From NCBI GenBank assembly GCA_964440265.1, contig CAYTRU010000030.1, positions 1-11,940 of the forward strand: a DNA stretch of 11,940 nucleotides. Reading direction: 5' to 3'. Positions 1 to 6,899 of this stretch are shown one piece after another (positions within the stretch are counted from its first letter, which is position 1; every line of letters begins with the position of its first letter). The position numbers and the translations under genes are program-made. This DNA is from CAYMUN01 sp964440265 (lineage in GTDB: Bacteria; Patescibacteriota; Saccharimonadia; Saccharimonadales; UBA4665). The notes under the pieces were generated by a model that saw only the letters and a list, made by a program, of their open reading frames with translations, was not told the DNA's origin and did not search any database.

Positions 1-1770
1 ATCAACTACGGTATCGCCGACACGGCCTACTTAGATCAGATCAAGCATAAGCTACGGGCTTACATCATTACCCACGGGCATCTAGATCATATCGGTGGCC
101 TACCGCATATTGTACCGAAATTTCCGGCACCGATTTACGGTAGTAAGTTCACTATCGGTCGCGTTGAAGAGATTTTTGAAAATTTTGGCTTGCCCATGCC
201 CGATGGTTTTGAGCTGAAAACAGTGACGATGAACGAGAACACTCACGAGCGCCTGAAAATTGGCGAATTCTTCGTGGAGCTGGTTCGCGTCACGCACTCC
301 ATCCCCGGTAGTACCGTCATCGTACTCGATACACCTGTCGGACGCATCATTAACACCGGTGACTTCCGGCTCGATCCTAACCCGCTAGACCATGAGCGGA
401 CTGACACCGAGCGCTTGGTCGAACTGGGTCAAGAAGGCGTTCTGGCGTTGCTCAGTGAATCAACTACTACTGAGCGTCTTGGTCGTACGCCGTCTGAGTC
501 GACTATCGAGCAGAGCTTTAAAGATATCATGGACAACGCGCCTGGCCGTATCTTTGTCGGTCTCTTTAGTACCAATATGAACCGTGTCCAGATGATCATT
601 AATGCCGCTACCCACCACAACAAAAAGGTGGCCATGGACGGCCGCAGCATGGTCTCTACACTGGAGATGGCCGTGCGTCATGGCTTCGTCCGCATTCCTA
701 AAGGCACTTTCGTACCGATCGCTTCGGCCAGTACCATGAAAGATACTGACTTAGTCGTTGTCTGTACCGGTTCGCAGGGTGAACCTAGCTCGGCTTTGCA
801 GCGCATGAGCAACGGCGAACACCGGCACGTCAAACTTAAGGAACAAGACACGGTGATCCTCTCCAGCACGCCTATCCCGTACTCCGGCAATGATGCCAAA
901 ATCCGCACCATGGTCGATGATTTCCTGAAAAAAGGCGTGCATGTCTTTCGCCACGAAACCCGCGAAGTCGATGGCATCGGTCCGCTGCACGTCTCTGGTC
1001 ATGCTTCCAGAGATGAGTACGCCGACATGATTAATATGACCAAGCCAAAGTTCTTCATACCGATTTATGGTGACTTTACCGCTAAAAAGTACCATGTCGA
1101 CATCGCTATTGAGCAGGGCATCCCACGGGCCAACACGCTGAGCGTCGGCAACGGCGAAGTTATCGCTCTTACCCCAGACAAAATGGAGTTAGCCGGCGAA
1201 GTGCCGCATGGCACGGTGCTAGTCGATCAGACTGGTGCTATCGTCAGCAACGTGGTTGTGAAGGACCGCGTTCTCTTGAGCGAGGAAGGCCTGATCGCCG
1301 CCATCCTAACTATCGACAAACGGAGTGGTAGCTTACTAACTAGCCCAGACCTCATCAGTCGTGGATTCATCTACATGCGCGACAACGAAGAGATTATGAA
1401 TGGTTTGCGTGTGGAGCTGAAGCGCGCTGTCGCTCAACGCTTCAAGCGGGTCGACCTCGATCGCTTCAAAGTCGAGCTCAAAGAGCATATCACGCACTAC
1501 TTGTTTGAACACACCCAACGCAGCCCGATCGTCATTCCGGTGATCAATGTCATTAGCGGTGGCAGCAAACAGGGACAAAGCGACCCAAACAATCAAACTG
1601 CAAATCGCCCTGGCCAGCCCCAATCAGCTGGTTCGGGCCAGGCGTCTCAGCAGCCCAATCAGCCGCCGCTACCTGCCGAGAAAACCCCCGAGGAAATCGC
1701 CGCTGAACAGCAAAAACGCTTCCAGGAGATGCGTGCTCGTCTGCTCACGCAGGACCCCCGTACCGACTAG
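1..1770 (+). CDS. rnj: Ribonuclease J (5'-truncated by window edge)
   Basis: Metallo-beta-lactamase/beta-CASP ribonuclease of the RNase J family, the 5'-to-3' exonuclease and endonuclease of bacterial mRNA decay and rRNA maturation in the cytoplasm. The reading frame is open from base 1, so the ATG at 190 is internal. By comparison with Bacillus RNase J1 about 50 N-terminal residues lie outside the window. Counting from base 1, visible motifs are HGHLDH (residues 25-30), the THSIP histidine (99), the GDF aspartate (121), CTGSQGEP of the beta-CASP domain and SGH (His334). The motif usually reading PIHGEY is here PIYGDF, with Tyr356 where a metal-binding His is expected. The RNase J C-terminal domain follows, with DLISRGFIYMR conserved. 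Residues 522-589 are a Pro/Gln/Asn-rich linker ending in a charged helix, an unusual tail. No convincing terminator follows the TAG stop. Identification is secure. Confidence 0.95.
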   Translation: MNYGIADTAYLDQIKHKLRAYIITHGHLDHIGGLPHIVPKFPAPIYGSKFTIGRVEEIFENFGLPMPDGFELKTVTMNENTHERLKIGEFFVELVRVTHSIPGSTVIVLDTPVGRIINTGDFRLDPNPLDHERTDTERLVELGQEGVLALLSESTTTERLGRTPSESTIEQSFKDIMDNAPGRIFVGLFSTNMNRVQMIINAATHHNKKVAMDGRSMVSTLEMAVRHGFVRIPKGTFVPIASASTMKDTDLVVVCTGSQGEPSSALQRMSNGEHRHVKLKEQDTVILSSTPIPYSGNDAKIRTMVDDFLKKGVHVFRHETREVDGIGPLHVSGHASRDEYADMINMTKPKFFIPIYGDFTAKKYHVDIAIEQGIPRANTLSVGNGEVIALTPDKMELAGEVPHGTVLVDQTGAIVSNVVVKDRVLLSEEGLIAAILTIDKRSGSLLTSPDLISRGFIYMRDNEEIMNGLRVELKRAVAQRFKRVDLDRFKVELKEHITHYLFEHTQRSPIVIPVINVISGGSKQGQSDPNNQTANRPGQPQSAGSGQASQQPNQPPLPAEKTPEEIAAEQQKRFQEMRARLLTQDPRTD

Positions 1771-1853
1771 CCGCTGAACAGCTTCCAGCTAGAATCTGAG
1801 AACACCACCCAGCATTCAAGCATTTCTACAGATGAGACTGAGAGGTATTCTTC

Positions 1854-1882
1854 TTGACTTATGTCACCGTTTGTGATAGGAT
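1854..1882 (+). promoter_or_regulatory. Sigma70-type promoter of the 441-aa orphan gene, leaderless layout
   Basis: TTGACT (1854-1859), a 17-nt spacer and TAGGAT (1877-1882) form a good promoter. The -10 ends 6 nt before the ATG at 1889, so transcription should start at about the A of the start codon. AGGA at 1878-1881 could alternatively act as a Shine-Dalgarno if a promoter further upstream were used, but none is visible. Confidence 0.7.
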
Positions 1883-1888
1883 TTCTCT

Positions 1889-3214
1889 ATGTCCTCTCCA
1901 TCCGAAGCAGCCCCTCTACATCTAGTCGATGCTAATAGTGGAGTTGGCGCTGATCCTATGAATGATGCCGAGCGACGCCGCGCCGGTGAGGCAGCTCTCG
2001 GGCCAGCAATTGAGGGTGCTTTCACTAGAAATGCCGAATATGTGACGACCGATGAGACCACAGGTGCGCAGCATTTAAAACTTTACATACCGAATACAAC
2101 AGGTTCAGCAAATAGGCCAGCTTTTGCACTGGTTGAAGCCTCCAGCAGGCTAGATCCTACTACAGGATTACGCACAACCGATATGTCTTACGGCAGAGAT
2201 GGCCAGCGAGCCGATACGGGCGACTGGGATCCTACCTGGGACGCGCACTGGCGACATACCGAGGGTCCAGACCAGGCACCTCGCTTGGAACAGTGCCAAA
2301 GAGATCCTGCAACTGGTGAGCTTACTCCTCGCCCATTATCTGCCAATAGATCCAAGCGTAGAACAGCTTCTGTTAACACTGATCGTGATGTAGCCTTCTG
2401 GGCTGGATCGTGGCAGGAAAATTTCGCAAATGGTGTGCCAGAGCGACCACAGTCACCACCAAAACTTGGGCGAGTCACTAGTTTCAGACAGAGACTACAA
2501 GAGCGTCGTGGGCTACAAGCACCCTCCTCGTTTAGCAATGTCGTAGATCTTGATAGTCGGAGGCAGCAGGCTGCCACACCAGGTGCGGAGGCCGGTGTCG
2601 GTGAACAGTCTGGTGTTGCGTATGAATCTGCGGAGCAACCGACTACAGGAGAAGCTGCACCCGAACTTAGTCGTATTGATCGTATGCGGGCAACTGCAAA
2701 TCAACTATGGGGCAGGCTCGAAGCGGTCAAGAACCGCACATTAACTCCCGAAAATATTGCTCGTGCGGCACAAATTGGCAAAAATGTGGTTCATCTGGTC
2801 ATGGCAGCTGCCGAGGCCGGTGTTATAGCCAGTCAGGCCAACGGCGGTAAGGGCAGTGGCTTTACTGGTAAGAATTCTGCCACCAGAGCGGATTTGTTGT
2901 TTGAAACAATGGCTCGAGCTACTGGTAGAGAACCGATGGATCATCGCACCCAAAGGGTAGAAGCGGCTGGAGCTGCTACTGAGTTTGTCGCGAGAGCCTT
3001 GCATGATCCGAATGCAAGGGCACGTTCCAGGCAGCCAAGTCAGGAAGGTGCTAGGCGGCGGCCCGTGCCAGTGGCCGCATATGCCAGAGATATTGCCCTG
3101 GCTACACGTAGTCTGGCAAAGCACCGCGAGACAAGACATCCTTATGTTGCGGGTGGCTTAGCGGCTGCTGAGCTGGCTGCTCGGGTGGCTCACACCCGCC
3201 GAAAAAGTCGTTAG
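1889..3214 (+). CDS. Orphan hypothetical protein, 441 aa
   Basis: I do not recognise this family. The protein is hydrophilic and Arg-rich with no signal peptide and no clear membrane segment. The first 160 residues contain a Trp-rich acidic patch (WDPTWDAHW, about residue 115) and look partly folded. Residues 160-250 are rich in Arg, Gln, Ser and Pro and look disordered. From about 262 to the end it is Ala-rich and probably helical, with hydrophobic stretches around NVVHLVMAAAEAGVIA, and it ends in a basic RRKSR tail that could bind nucleic acid or acidic surfaces. The ATG is chosen because it sits 6 nt after the -10 of a strong promoter. It stands alone, 118 nt after rnj and 138 nt before ftsK, with its own promoter. 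An open 441-codon frame plus a promoter makes it very likely a real gene. Function is unknown. Confidence 0.85.
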   Translation: MSSPSEAAPLHLVDANSGVGADPMNDAERRRAGEAALGPAIEGAFTRNAEYVTTDETTGAQHLKLYIPNTTGSANRPAFALVEASSRLDPTTGLRTTDMSYGRDGQRADTGDWDPTWDAHWRHTEGPDQAPRLEQCQRDPATGELTPRPLSANRSKRRTASVNTDRDVAFWAGSWQENFANGVPERPQSPPKLGRVTSFRQRLQERRGLQAPSSFSNVVDLDSRRQQAATPGAEAGVGEQSGVAYESAEQPTTGEAAPELSRIDRMRATANQLWGRLEAVKNRTLTPENIARAAQIGKNVVHLVMAAAEAGVIASQANGGKGSGFTGKNSATRADLLFETMARATGREPMDHRTQRVEAAGAATEFVARALHDPNARARSRQPSQEGARRRPVPVAAYARDIALATRSLAKHRETRHPYVAGGLAAAELAARVAHTRRKSR

Positions 3215-3306
3215 TGCTGCTTTAGAGTATTTATGATTATCGAGCCGCGGCTTCTACACAAACTGGATACATTGTCTTGCAAGAGTAGTCGAGCAGGTCA
3301 CCGGCA

Positions 3307-3335
3307 TTGATTTTCTGGTGCTCAAGAAGTAAAAT
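3307..3335 (+). promoter_or_regulatory. Promoter of ftsK
   Basis: TTGATT (3307-3312), a 17-nt spacer and TAAAAT (3330-3335) form a near-consensus promoter. The predicted start is near 3342, giving a leader of only about 11 nt before the ATG at 3353. No strong Shine-Dalgarno lies in that leader (only AAGAG at 3336-3340, probably upstream of the transcript start). Confidence 0.65.
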
Positions 3336-3352
3336 AAGAGTAGTAAGCGAAA

Positions 3353-5578
3353 ATGGCCAAAAAGAAAAAACCTACCAAGAAAAAGAAAATTGAAGCGGCG
3401 AGCGGCGAGCGGTCACCGTTCTGGGCGCTCAGCGGAGCGGTTATTTTGATGTTGGTGGCGGTGTTCCTGCTGCTGGGTGGCTTCGGCACGGGCGGGCCGC
3501 TGCCGATCAACTTGTTCCACGGCGCTTATTGGTCGCTGGGTTGGGCGGCTTATTTGACTCCGGTAGCTTTAGTTTATTGGGGTGTCTATAAATTTACGGC
3601 TGAAGACCGGCGGATTCCCCTCGGTAAGCTGATCGGCATGCTGGCAGTGCTGCTGTTCGCTAGTGGTTGGTGCTTTACTGCCTTTGCTCACCGGGATACG
3701 CTGGGAACTTGGAGCGGTGGCCATGGCGGTGAGCTAGGCCAGGGAATTGGCGGTCTGGTACTAACGGCTTTGGATGCCACGCCGGCCGCGCTGCTGTTTC
3801 TGATTTTTACCCTGCTCGCAGTGTTCTTTGCCTTCGGTATTTCACCAAAAGTGGTGCTAAAGCTCGGCAGCTTATTCAGGCGCTCCGAAGCTAAGGATGA
3901 TGAAGAGTCTGAGCTGGCAGCACTCAAGGCGAAAGCGGACAAACCAGGAGGCTTTAAGCTCAATGAAGGTGTACCAGTTGAGCATCACGAAGAAGGCGAA
4001 ATGCCAGCTTCCCCTCGCTTATCGACGCTGAAAAATACTGCCCAGAAACTAACCTCTAGCGAAAGCCACGAGGCATTGACCACGGCCAGCGATCCAGATT
4101 GGCAATTCCCCAGTGTTAATTTATTGAACCAAAAACAAGATAAGGCTGATGCTGGCGATGTGAATGCCAATGCCCAGGCTATCCATGATACGTTTGCGCA
4201 CTTCAATATCGAGGTGGAAATGGAGGGGGCAAATATCGGTCCGCGCGTCACTCAGTACACCCTAAAGCCGCCTACCGGAGTTAAATTGACTAAAATCACG
4301 GCCCTGGAAAATAATTTATCACTCGACCTGGCGGCTCACTCCATCCGGATGGAAGCCCCGATTCCGGGTAAACGGGCAGTTGGCATCGAGGTGCCAAACA
4401 TTAAATCAGCTACCGTGCGATTAAGCTCAATGCTGCTATCCCGAGAGTGGCAGGATACCGGCGGCGCGGCGCTCAGCTTTGCTATCGGCCGTGACATTTC
4501 CGGCACAGCAATCGTTGCTGACTTAGCTCGGATGCCGCACATCTTGGTGGCCGGGCAAACTGGATCGGGTAAATCAGTCATGATCAATACTATCCTGACG
4601 AGTCTGCTGTACCGGAACTCGCCGGCTGACTTAAAGCTGATCCTGGTCGACCCCAAGCAGGTGGAACTGAAGCCGTACGATGATATCCCGCACTTATTAA
4701 CACCAGTTATTACCGAACCGGAAAAGTGTATTAGTGCCTTGAAGTGGGCGGTGGCTGAGATGGAACGCCGCTACCGAGCGCTGGCCGATGCTGGCAAGCG
4801 CGACATCGCTGCCTACAACAACCTCAAAGAAGAAGCGGGCATGCCCTATATCGTCATCGTCATTGATGAGCTGGCCGATCTGATGATGATGGCTGCTCGC
4901 GACGTCGAGGCTTTGATTGTACGCATTGCCCAGAAGGCTCGCGCCGTTGGTATCCATCTGGTGTTGGCCACGCAGCGACCCTCGGTCGATGTTATTACTG
5001 GTCTGATCAAGGCCAATGTGCCGGCCCGAATTGCCTTCACCACGGCCTCGCAAGTCGATTCTCGGACAATTATCGACCAGATTGGTGCGGAGAAATTACT
5101 GGGCCAGGGTGACATGCTGCTACTGACAGCCGATATGCCCAAACCAAAGCGCGTCCAGGGCGCCTTTATCGATGAGCCCGAGACCGCTAAAGTTATGGAC
5201 TTCATCCGCATGCAGCGACCGCCACAGTATGATGACGAAGTAGTATCGCAACCTGTCGTGCTAAATGGTAAAGGCGGTGTGGTGGCTGATTATGGTGGCC
5301 AGGACGTTGACGACGATATGTGGCGCGATGCCGTCCGAGTGGTTATAGAAAATCACAAGGCTAGCACCAGCTTGCTCCAGCGCCGCCTGCGGGTCGGCTA
5401 TGGCCGGGCTGCCCGCTTGATCGAGACTATGGAAGAACAAGGCATTGTCGGTCCGGCCGACGGCTCCCGTCCCCGCGAAGTTCTCGTCAGCTCACTCGAC
5501 GAAGTCTTCGGCGGCTCCAGCGCGGCCAGCGGCTTAGGTGGCACCCCCGACGAAGTCCTCGACGAAAACTTTAATTAA
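3353..5578 (+). CDS. ftsK: DNA translocase FtsK/SpoIIIE
   Basis: Septum-anchored, ATP-driven double-stranded DNA pump that clears chromosome termini from the closing division septum. The N-terminus is very basic (residues 1-12), followed by about four membrane segments (near 23-44, 58-80, 90-111 and 132-163). A short charged linker runs to about residue 260. The alpha region holds GPRVTQYTL. The RecA-like motor has Walker A GQTGSGKS (401-408), the conserved VDPKQVEL strand, and Walker B VIDELADL with Asp505/Glu506. Residues about 653-717 form the winged-helix gamma domain that in the family reads KOPS/SRS signals (ASTSLLQRRLRVGYGRAARL). At 741 aa it is close to SpoIIIE size and lacks the very long linker of E. 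coli FtsK. The ATG is followed by a lysine run typical of a cytoplasmic N-tail. All catalytic motifs look intact. Confidence 0.97.
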   Translation: MAKKKKPTKKKKIEAASGERSPFWALSGAVILMLVAVFLLLGGFGTGGPLPINLFHGAYWSLGWAAYLTPVALVYWGVYKFTAEDRRIPLGKLIGMLAVLLFASGWCFTAFAHRDTLGTWSGGHGGELGQGIGGLVLTALDATPAALLFLIFTLLAVFFAFGISPKVVLKLGSLFRRSEAKDDEESELAALKAKADKPGGFKLNEGVPVEHHEEGEMPASPRLSTLKNTAQKLTSSESHEALTTASDPDWQFPSVNLLNQKQDKADAGDVNANAQAIHDTFAHFNIEVEMEGANIGPRVTQYTLKPPTGVKLTKITALENNLSLDLAAHSIRMEAPIPGKRAVGIEVPNIKSATVRLSSMLLSREWQDTGGAALSFAIGRDISGTAIVADLARMPHILVAGQTGSGKSVMINTILTSLLYRNSPADLKLILVDPKQVELKPYDDIPHLLTPVITEPEKCISALKWAVAEMERRYRALADAGKRDIAAYNNLKEEAGMPYIVIVIDELADLMMMAARDVEALIVRIAQKARAVGIHLVLATQRPSVDVITGLIKANVPARIAFTTASQVDSRTIIDQIGAEKLLGQGDMLLLTADMPKPKRVQGAFIDEPETAKVMDFIRMQRPPQYDDEVVSQPVVLNGKGGVVADYGGQDVDDDMWRDAVRVVIENHKASTSLLQRRLRVGYGRAARLIETMEEQGIVGPADGSRPREVLVSSLDEVFGGSSAASGLGGTPDEVLDENFN

Positions 5579-5596
5579 GGAAATTAACAGATCGTA

Positions 5597-5626
5597 TTGC
5601 TAGAGGCAAAGCTATGCTGGTAATCT
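5597..5626 (+). promoter_or_regulatory. Candidate extended -10 promoter of the 5633-5780 RNA
   Basis: TTGCTA (5597-5602), an 18-nt spacer and TAATCT (5621-5626), the latter preceded by TGG, form an extended -10. The same TGG-TAnnnT signature precedes the RHH and tlyA genes. The predicted +1 is about 5633, exactly the first base of a 10-nt inverted repeat. Confidence 0.45.
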
Positions 5627-5632
5627 ATGCCG

Positions 5633-5780
5633 TTCCTTGGTTGCAAGGGTCAAGAGGGGGCGTAAAATCGTCCATCTTTTGACACCAAAAGACAGCTGAT
5701 TTTACCATAGGGTCAACGGGGCTGTGTGCAGTAGTTCTAAATAATGTATCACGTATTGCGGGCACGTCTGAACCAAGGAA
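5633..5780 (+). ncRNA. Candidate structured non-coding RNA, about 148 nt
   Basis: TTCCTTGGTT (5633-5642) is perfectly complementary to AACCAAGGAA (5771-5780) and would close the molecule with a 10-bp helix. Inside, GTAAAATCG (5662-5670) pairs with TGATTTTAC (5697-5705; one G-U pair). Within that, TCTTTTG (5675-5681) pairs with CAAAAGA (5686-5692) around an ACAC loop. A promoter predicts +1 at the first base of the closing helix. It is not recognisable as SRP RNA, tmRNA or RNase P RNA. A 6S-like role cannot be excluded on shape but no specific match is visible. No U-tract terminator is seen after 5780, so the 3' end is a guess, and it might instead be a long leader read through into rpsF. Confidence 0.4.
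5646..5716 (+). repeat. AGGGTCAA direct repeats flanking the nested hairpin
   Basis: AGGGTCAA occurs at 5646-5653 and 5709-5716, each followed within 1-2 nt by a run of G (GGGGG and GGGG). The two copies bracket the 5662-5705 hairpin, so in the RNA they would be twin single-stranded purine-rich motifs at its base. Confidence 0.5.
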
Positions 5781-5807
5781 GGTTATCACCAACTTATCAG
5801 GCAGTTG

Positions 5808-5836
5808 TTGACTAACAGAGGTGAGTACGATATACT
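5808..5836 (+). promoter_or_regulatory. Promoter of the rpsF-ssb-rpsR-efp block
   Basis: TTGACT (5808-5813), a 17-nt spacer and TATACT (5831-5836) differ from consensus by one base in each hexamer. The predicted start is about 5843, giving a 67-nt rpsF leader. It is among the best promoters in the window, fitting ribosomal protein genes. Confidence 0.75.
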
Positions 5837-5856
5837 TACGGAGTAATAGTAACTTC

Positions 5857-5909
5857 AGCTCATGACCACTAGGGTGCATGGGCTTTAAGCCAACAGAAGG
5901 AGTGCAGTT
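5857..5909 (+). promoter_or_regulatory. rpsF 5' leader hairpin and Shine-Dalgarno, possible S6:S18 autoregulatory element
   Basis: AGCTCATG (5857-5864) pairs with CATGGGCT (5877-5884; one G-U pair). The stem continues as ACC (5865-5867) with GGT (5873-5875) past a bulged G5876, capped by ACTAG. A competing hairpin GGCT-TTA-AGCC (5881-5891) uses the same GGCT. AGAAGGAG (5895-5902) is the ribosome-binding site, 7 nt before the TTG start. Leaders of rpsF in many bacteria bind the S6:S18 heterodimer, and rpsR lies in this same block. I cannot confirm the conserved motif of that class. Confidence 0.45.
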
Positions 5910-6290
5910 TTGAATCAGTACGAAATCGCGGTGCTGTACCACCCAGATCTAGAAGTCGATCTCACAAAGGCCGAGGAGCGGGTTACAAAAATTATCACCG
6001 ATAACGGGGGTAAGATAGTCAGTACCGACAATTGGGGCAAGCGTAAGCTGGCCTATACTATCAAAGGCAATGAGCATGCCATATATGTTTTCTACACGGT
6101 AGAAATTCCCAGTGCCAGTGTGCAAAAAATAGAGAGTACACTGAATATCACCGATGAGGTCATTCGTTTTCTGATCACCAAGCCAGATCTGAAAGCCATC
6201 GCTAAGGCTGAGGCTGCGAAAGCCGTCAAAGCCGAGCAGGCTGCCAAGCGCGGCGAACGCGGTGATGACCCCAAAGAAGAGGAAGCTTAA
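5910..6290 (+). CDS. rpsF: 30S ribosomal protein S6
   Basis: Ribosomal protein S6, which pairs with S18 on the platform of the small subunit. The ferredoxin-like S6 fold covers residues 1-95 (NQYEIAVLYHPD, NWGKRKLAYTIKGNEHAIYVFY, ITDEVIRFLITK). The start is TTG at 5910, supported by AGAAGGAG 7 nt upstream and by the family-typical sequence beginning MNQYE; no in-frame ATG would preserve it. A Lys/Ala/Glu-rich C-terminal tail (about 96-126) extends beyond the compact domain, as in many S6 proteins. It heads the rpsF-ssb-rpsR order common across bacteria and is separated from ssb by 99 nt. Its promoter and folded leader suggest autoregulation. Confidence 0.96.
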   Translation: MNQYEIAVLYHPDLEVDLTKAEERVTKIITDNGGKIVSTDNWGKRKLAYTIKGNEHAIYVFYTVEIPSASVQKIESTLNITDEVIRFLITKPDLKAIAKAEAAKAVKAEQAAKRGERGDDPKEEEA

Positions 6291-6389
6291 ATAATTGTTA
6301 AATCTATCGATCTTATCCCCGCTTATGCTTGACCATAGTCTGGCGACGAGCGTACGGTGAAGGTACAAATTTAGAGAGGAACACTACTT

Positions 6390-6887
6390 ATGGCACGAAG
6401 TCTCAATCAAGTAACACTTATGGGCAACTTGACCCGCGATCCGGAATTACGTCAGACGCCGACCGGGCAAAACGTTACCAGCTTTAGTCTGGCCCTAAAC
6501 CGTAGCTATAAAGATGCTGCCGGCGAGTGGCAGGAAGCCACCGACTATATCGACATCGTATGTTGGGCTGGTTTAGCCGAACGTGTCGCCCAATACCTAA
6601 GCAAAGGGCGTCGCTGTCTGGTGGTTGGTCGTCTGCAGTCACGTTCTTGGGAGCAGGATGGCCAGAAGCGCAGCAAGGTAGAAGTCCTGGCCAATGATGT
6701 TACTTTCCTAGATAGCCGCGGTAGTGACAATGAGGACAGCGGTTCTGATGCCGGAGGCCAGGCTACAGCACAGGCTAGCCCGGCTGCAACCGATAAACCA
6801 AAACCTAGCAAAAAAGCCAAAAAAGATGACGTTGTCATAGAAGACATCGGCGACGAACCTATCAATTTAGACGATATACCCTTCTAA
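6390..6887 (+). CDS. ssb: Single-stranded DNA-binding protein
   Basis: SSB coats single-stranded DNA in replication, recombination and repair and recruits partner proteins through its C-terminal tip. The OB fold occupies about residues 1-110, with NQVTLMGNLTRDPELRQTP at the start, TDYIDIVCWAGLAERVAQYL in the core and KGRRCLVVGRLQSRSW. Residues 111-155 form a flexible Gly/Ser/Asp then Lys-rich linker, and the protein ends in the canonical acidic partner-binding tip LDDIPF. At 165 aa it has normal length. AGAGAGGA (6373-6380) lies 9 nt before the ATG. A weak TTGACC at 6329 in the 99-nt gap from rpsF has no good -10 partner, so I treat ssb as co-transcribed with rpsF. Its SD-stop arrangement with rpsR indicates a tight operon. 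Confidence 0.97.
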   Translation: MARSLNQVTLMGNLTRDPELRQTPTGQNVTSFSLALNRSYKDAAGEWQEATDYIDIVCWAGLAERVAQYLSKGRRCLVVGRLQSRSWEQDGQKRSKVEVLANDVTFLDSRGSDNEDSGSDAGGQATAQASPAATDKPKPSKKAKKDDVVIEDIGDEPINLDDIPF

Positions 6888-6899
6888 GGAGGAATACAC

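Larger units (their letters stand above)
5579..5909. other. 331-nt gene-free gap between ftsK and rpsF
   Basis: No convincing protein gene lies here on either strand. In order it holds a candidate promoter (5597-5626), a region with a 10-nt inverted repeat enclosing a strong nested hairpin (5633-5780), a near-consensus promoter (5808-5836) and a folded rpsF leader (5843-5909). I see no intrinsic terminator with a U-tract for ftsK. Confidence 0.7.

Noticed and set aside
2188..2577. 129-codon minus-strand frame inside the orphan gene
   Set aside because: Cys/Arg/Ser-rich composition typical of an antisense shadow; the plus-strand frame is far longer and has the promoter.
3243..3252. Perfect palindrome AGCCGCGGCT downstream of the orphan gene as a terminator
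   Set aside because: As RNA it leaves only a very short stem around CGCG and no U-tract follows.
5862..5888. Eight-codon frame from the ATG at 5862 in the rpsF leader
   Set aside because: No Shine-Dalgarno and it lies within the stem of the leader hairpin; no reason to think it is translated.
5625..5942. 105-codon minus-strand frame covering the ftsK-rpsF gap
   Set aside because: It runs over the start of rpsF, the strong rpsF promoter and the structured region, has no visible ribosome-binding site or promoter, and its sequence resembles no family. Chance open frame.
6329..6358. Internal promoter for ssb starting at TTGACC (6329)
   Set aside because: No acceptable -10 at 16-18 nt; TACGGT at 18 nt matches only weakly.
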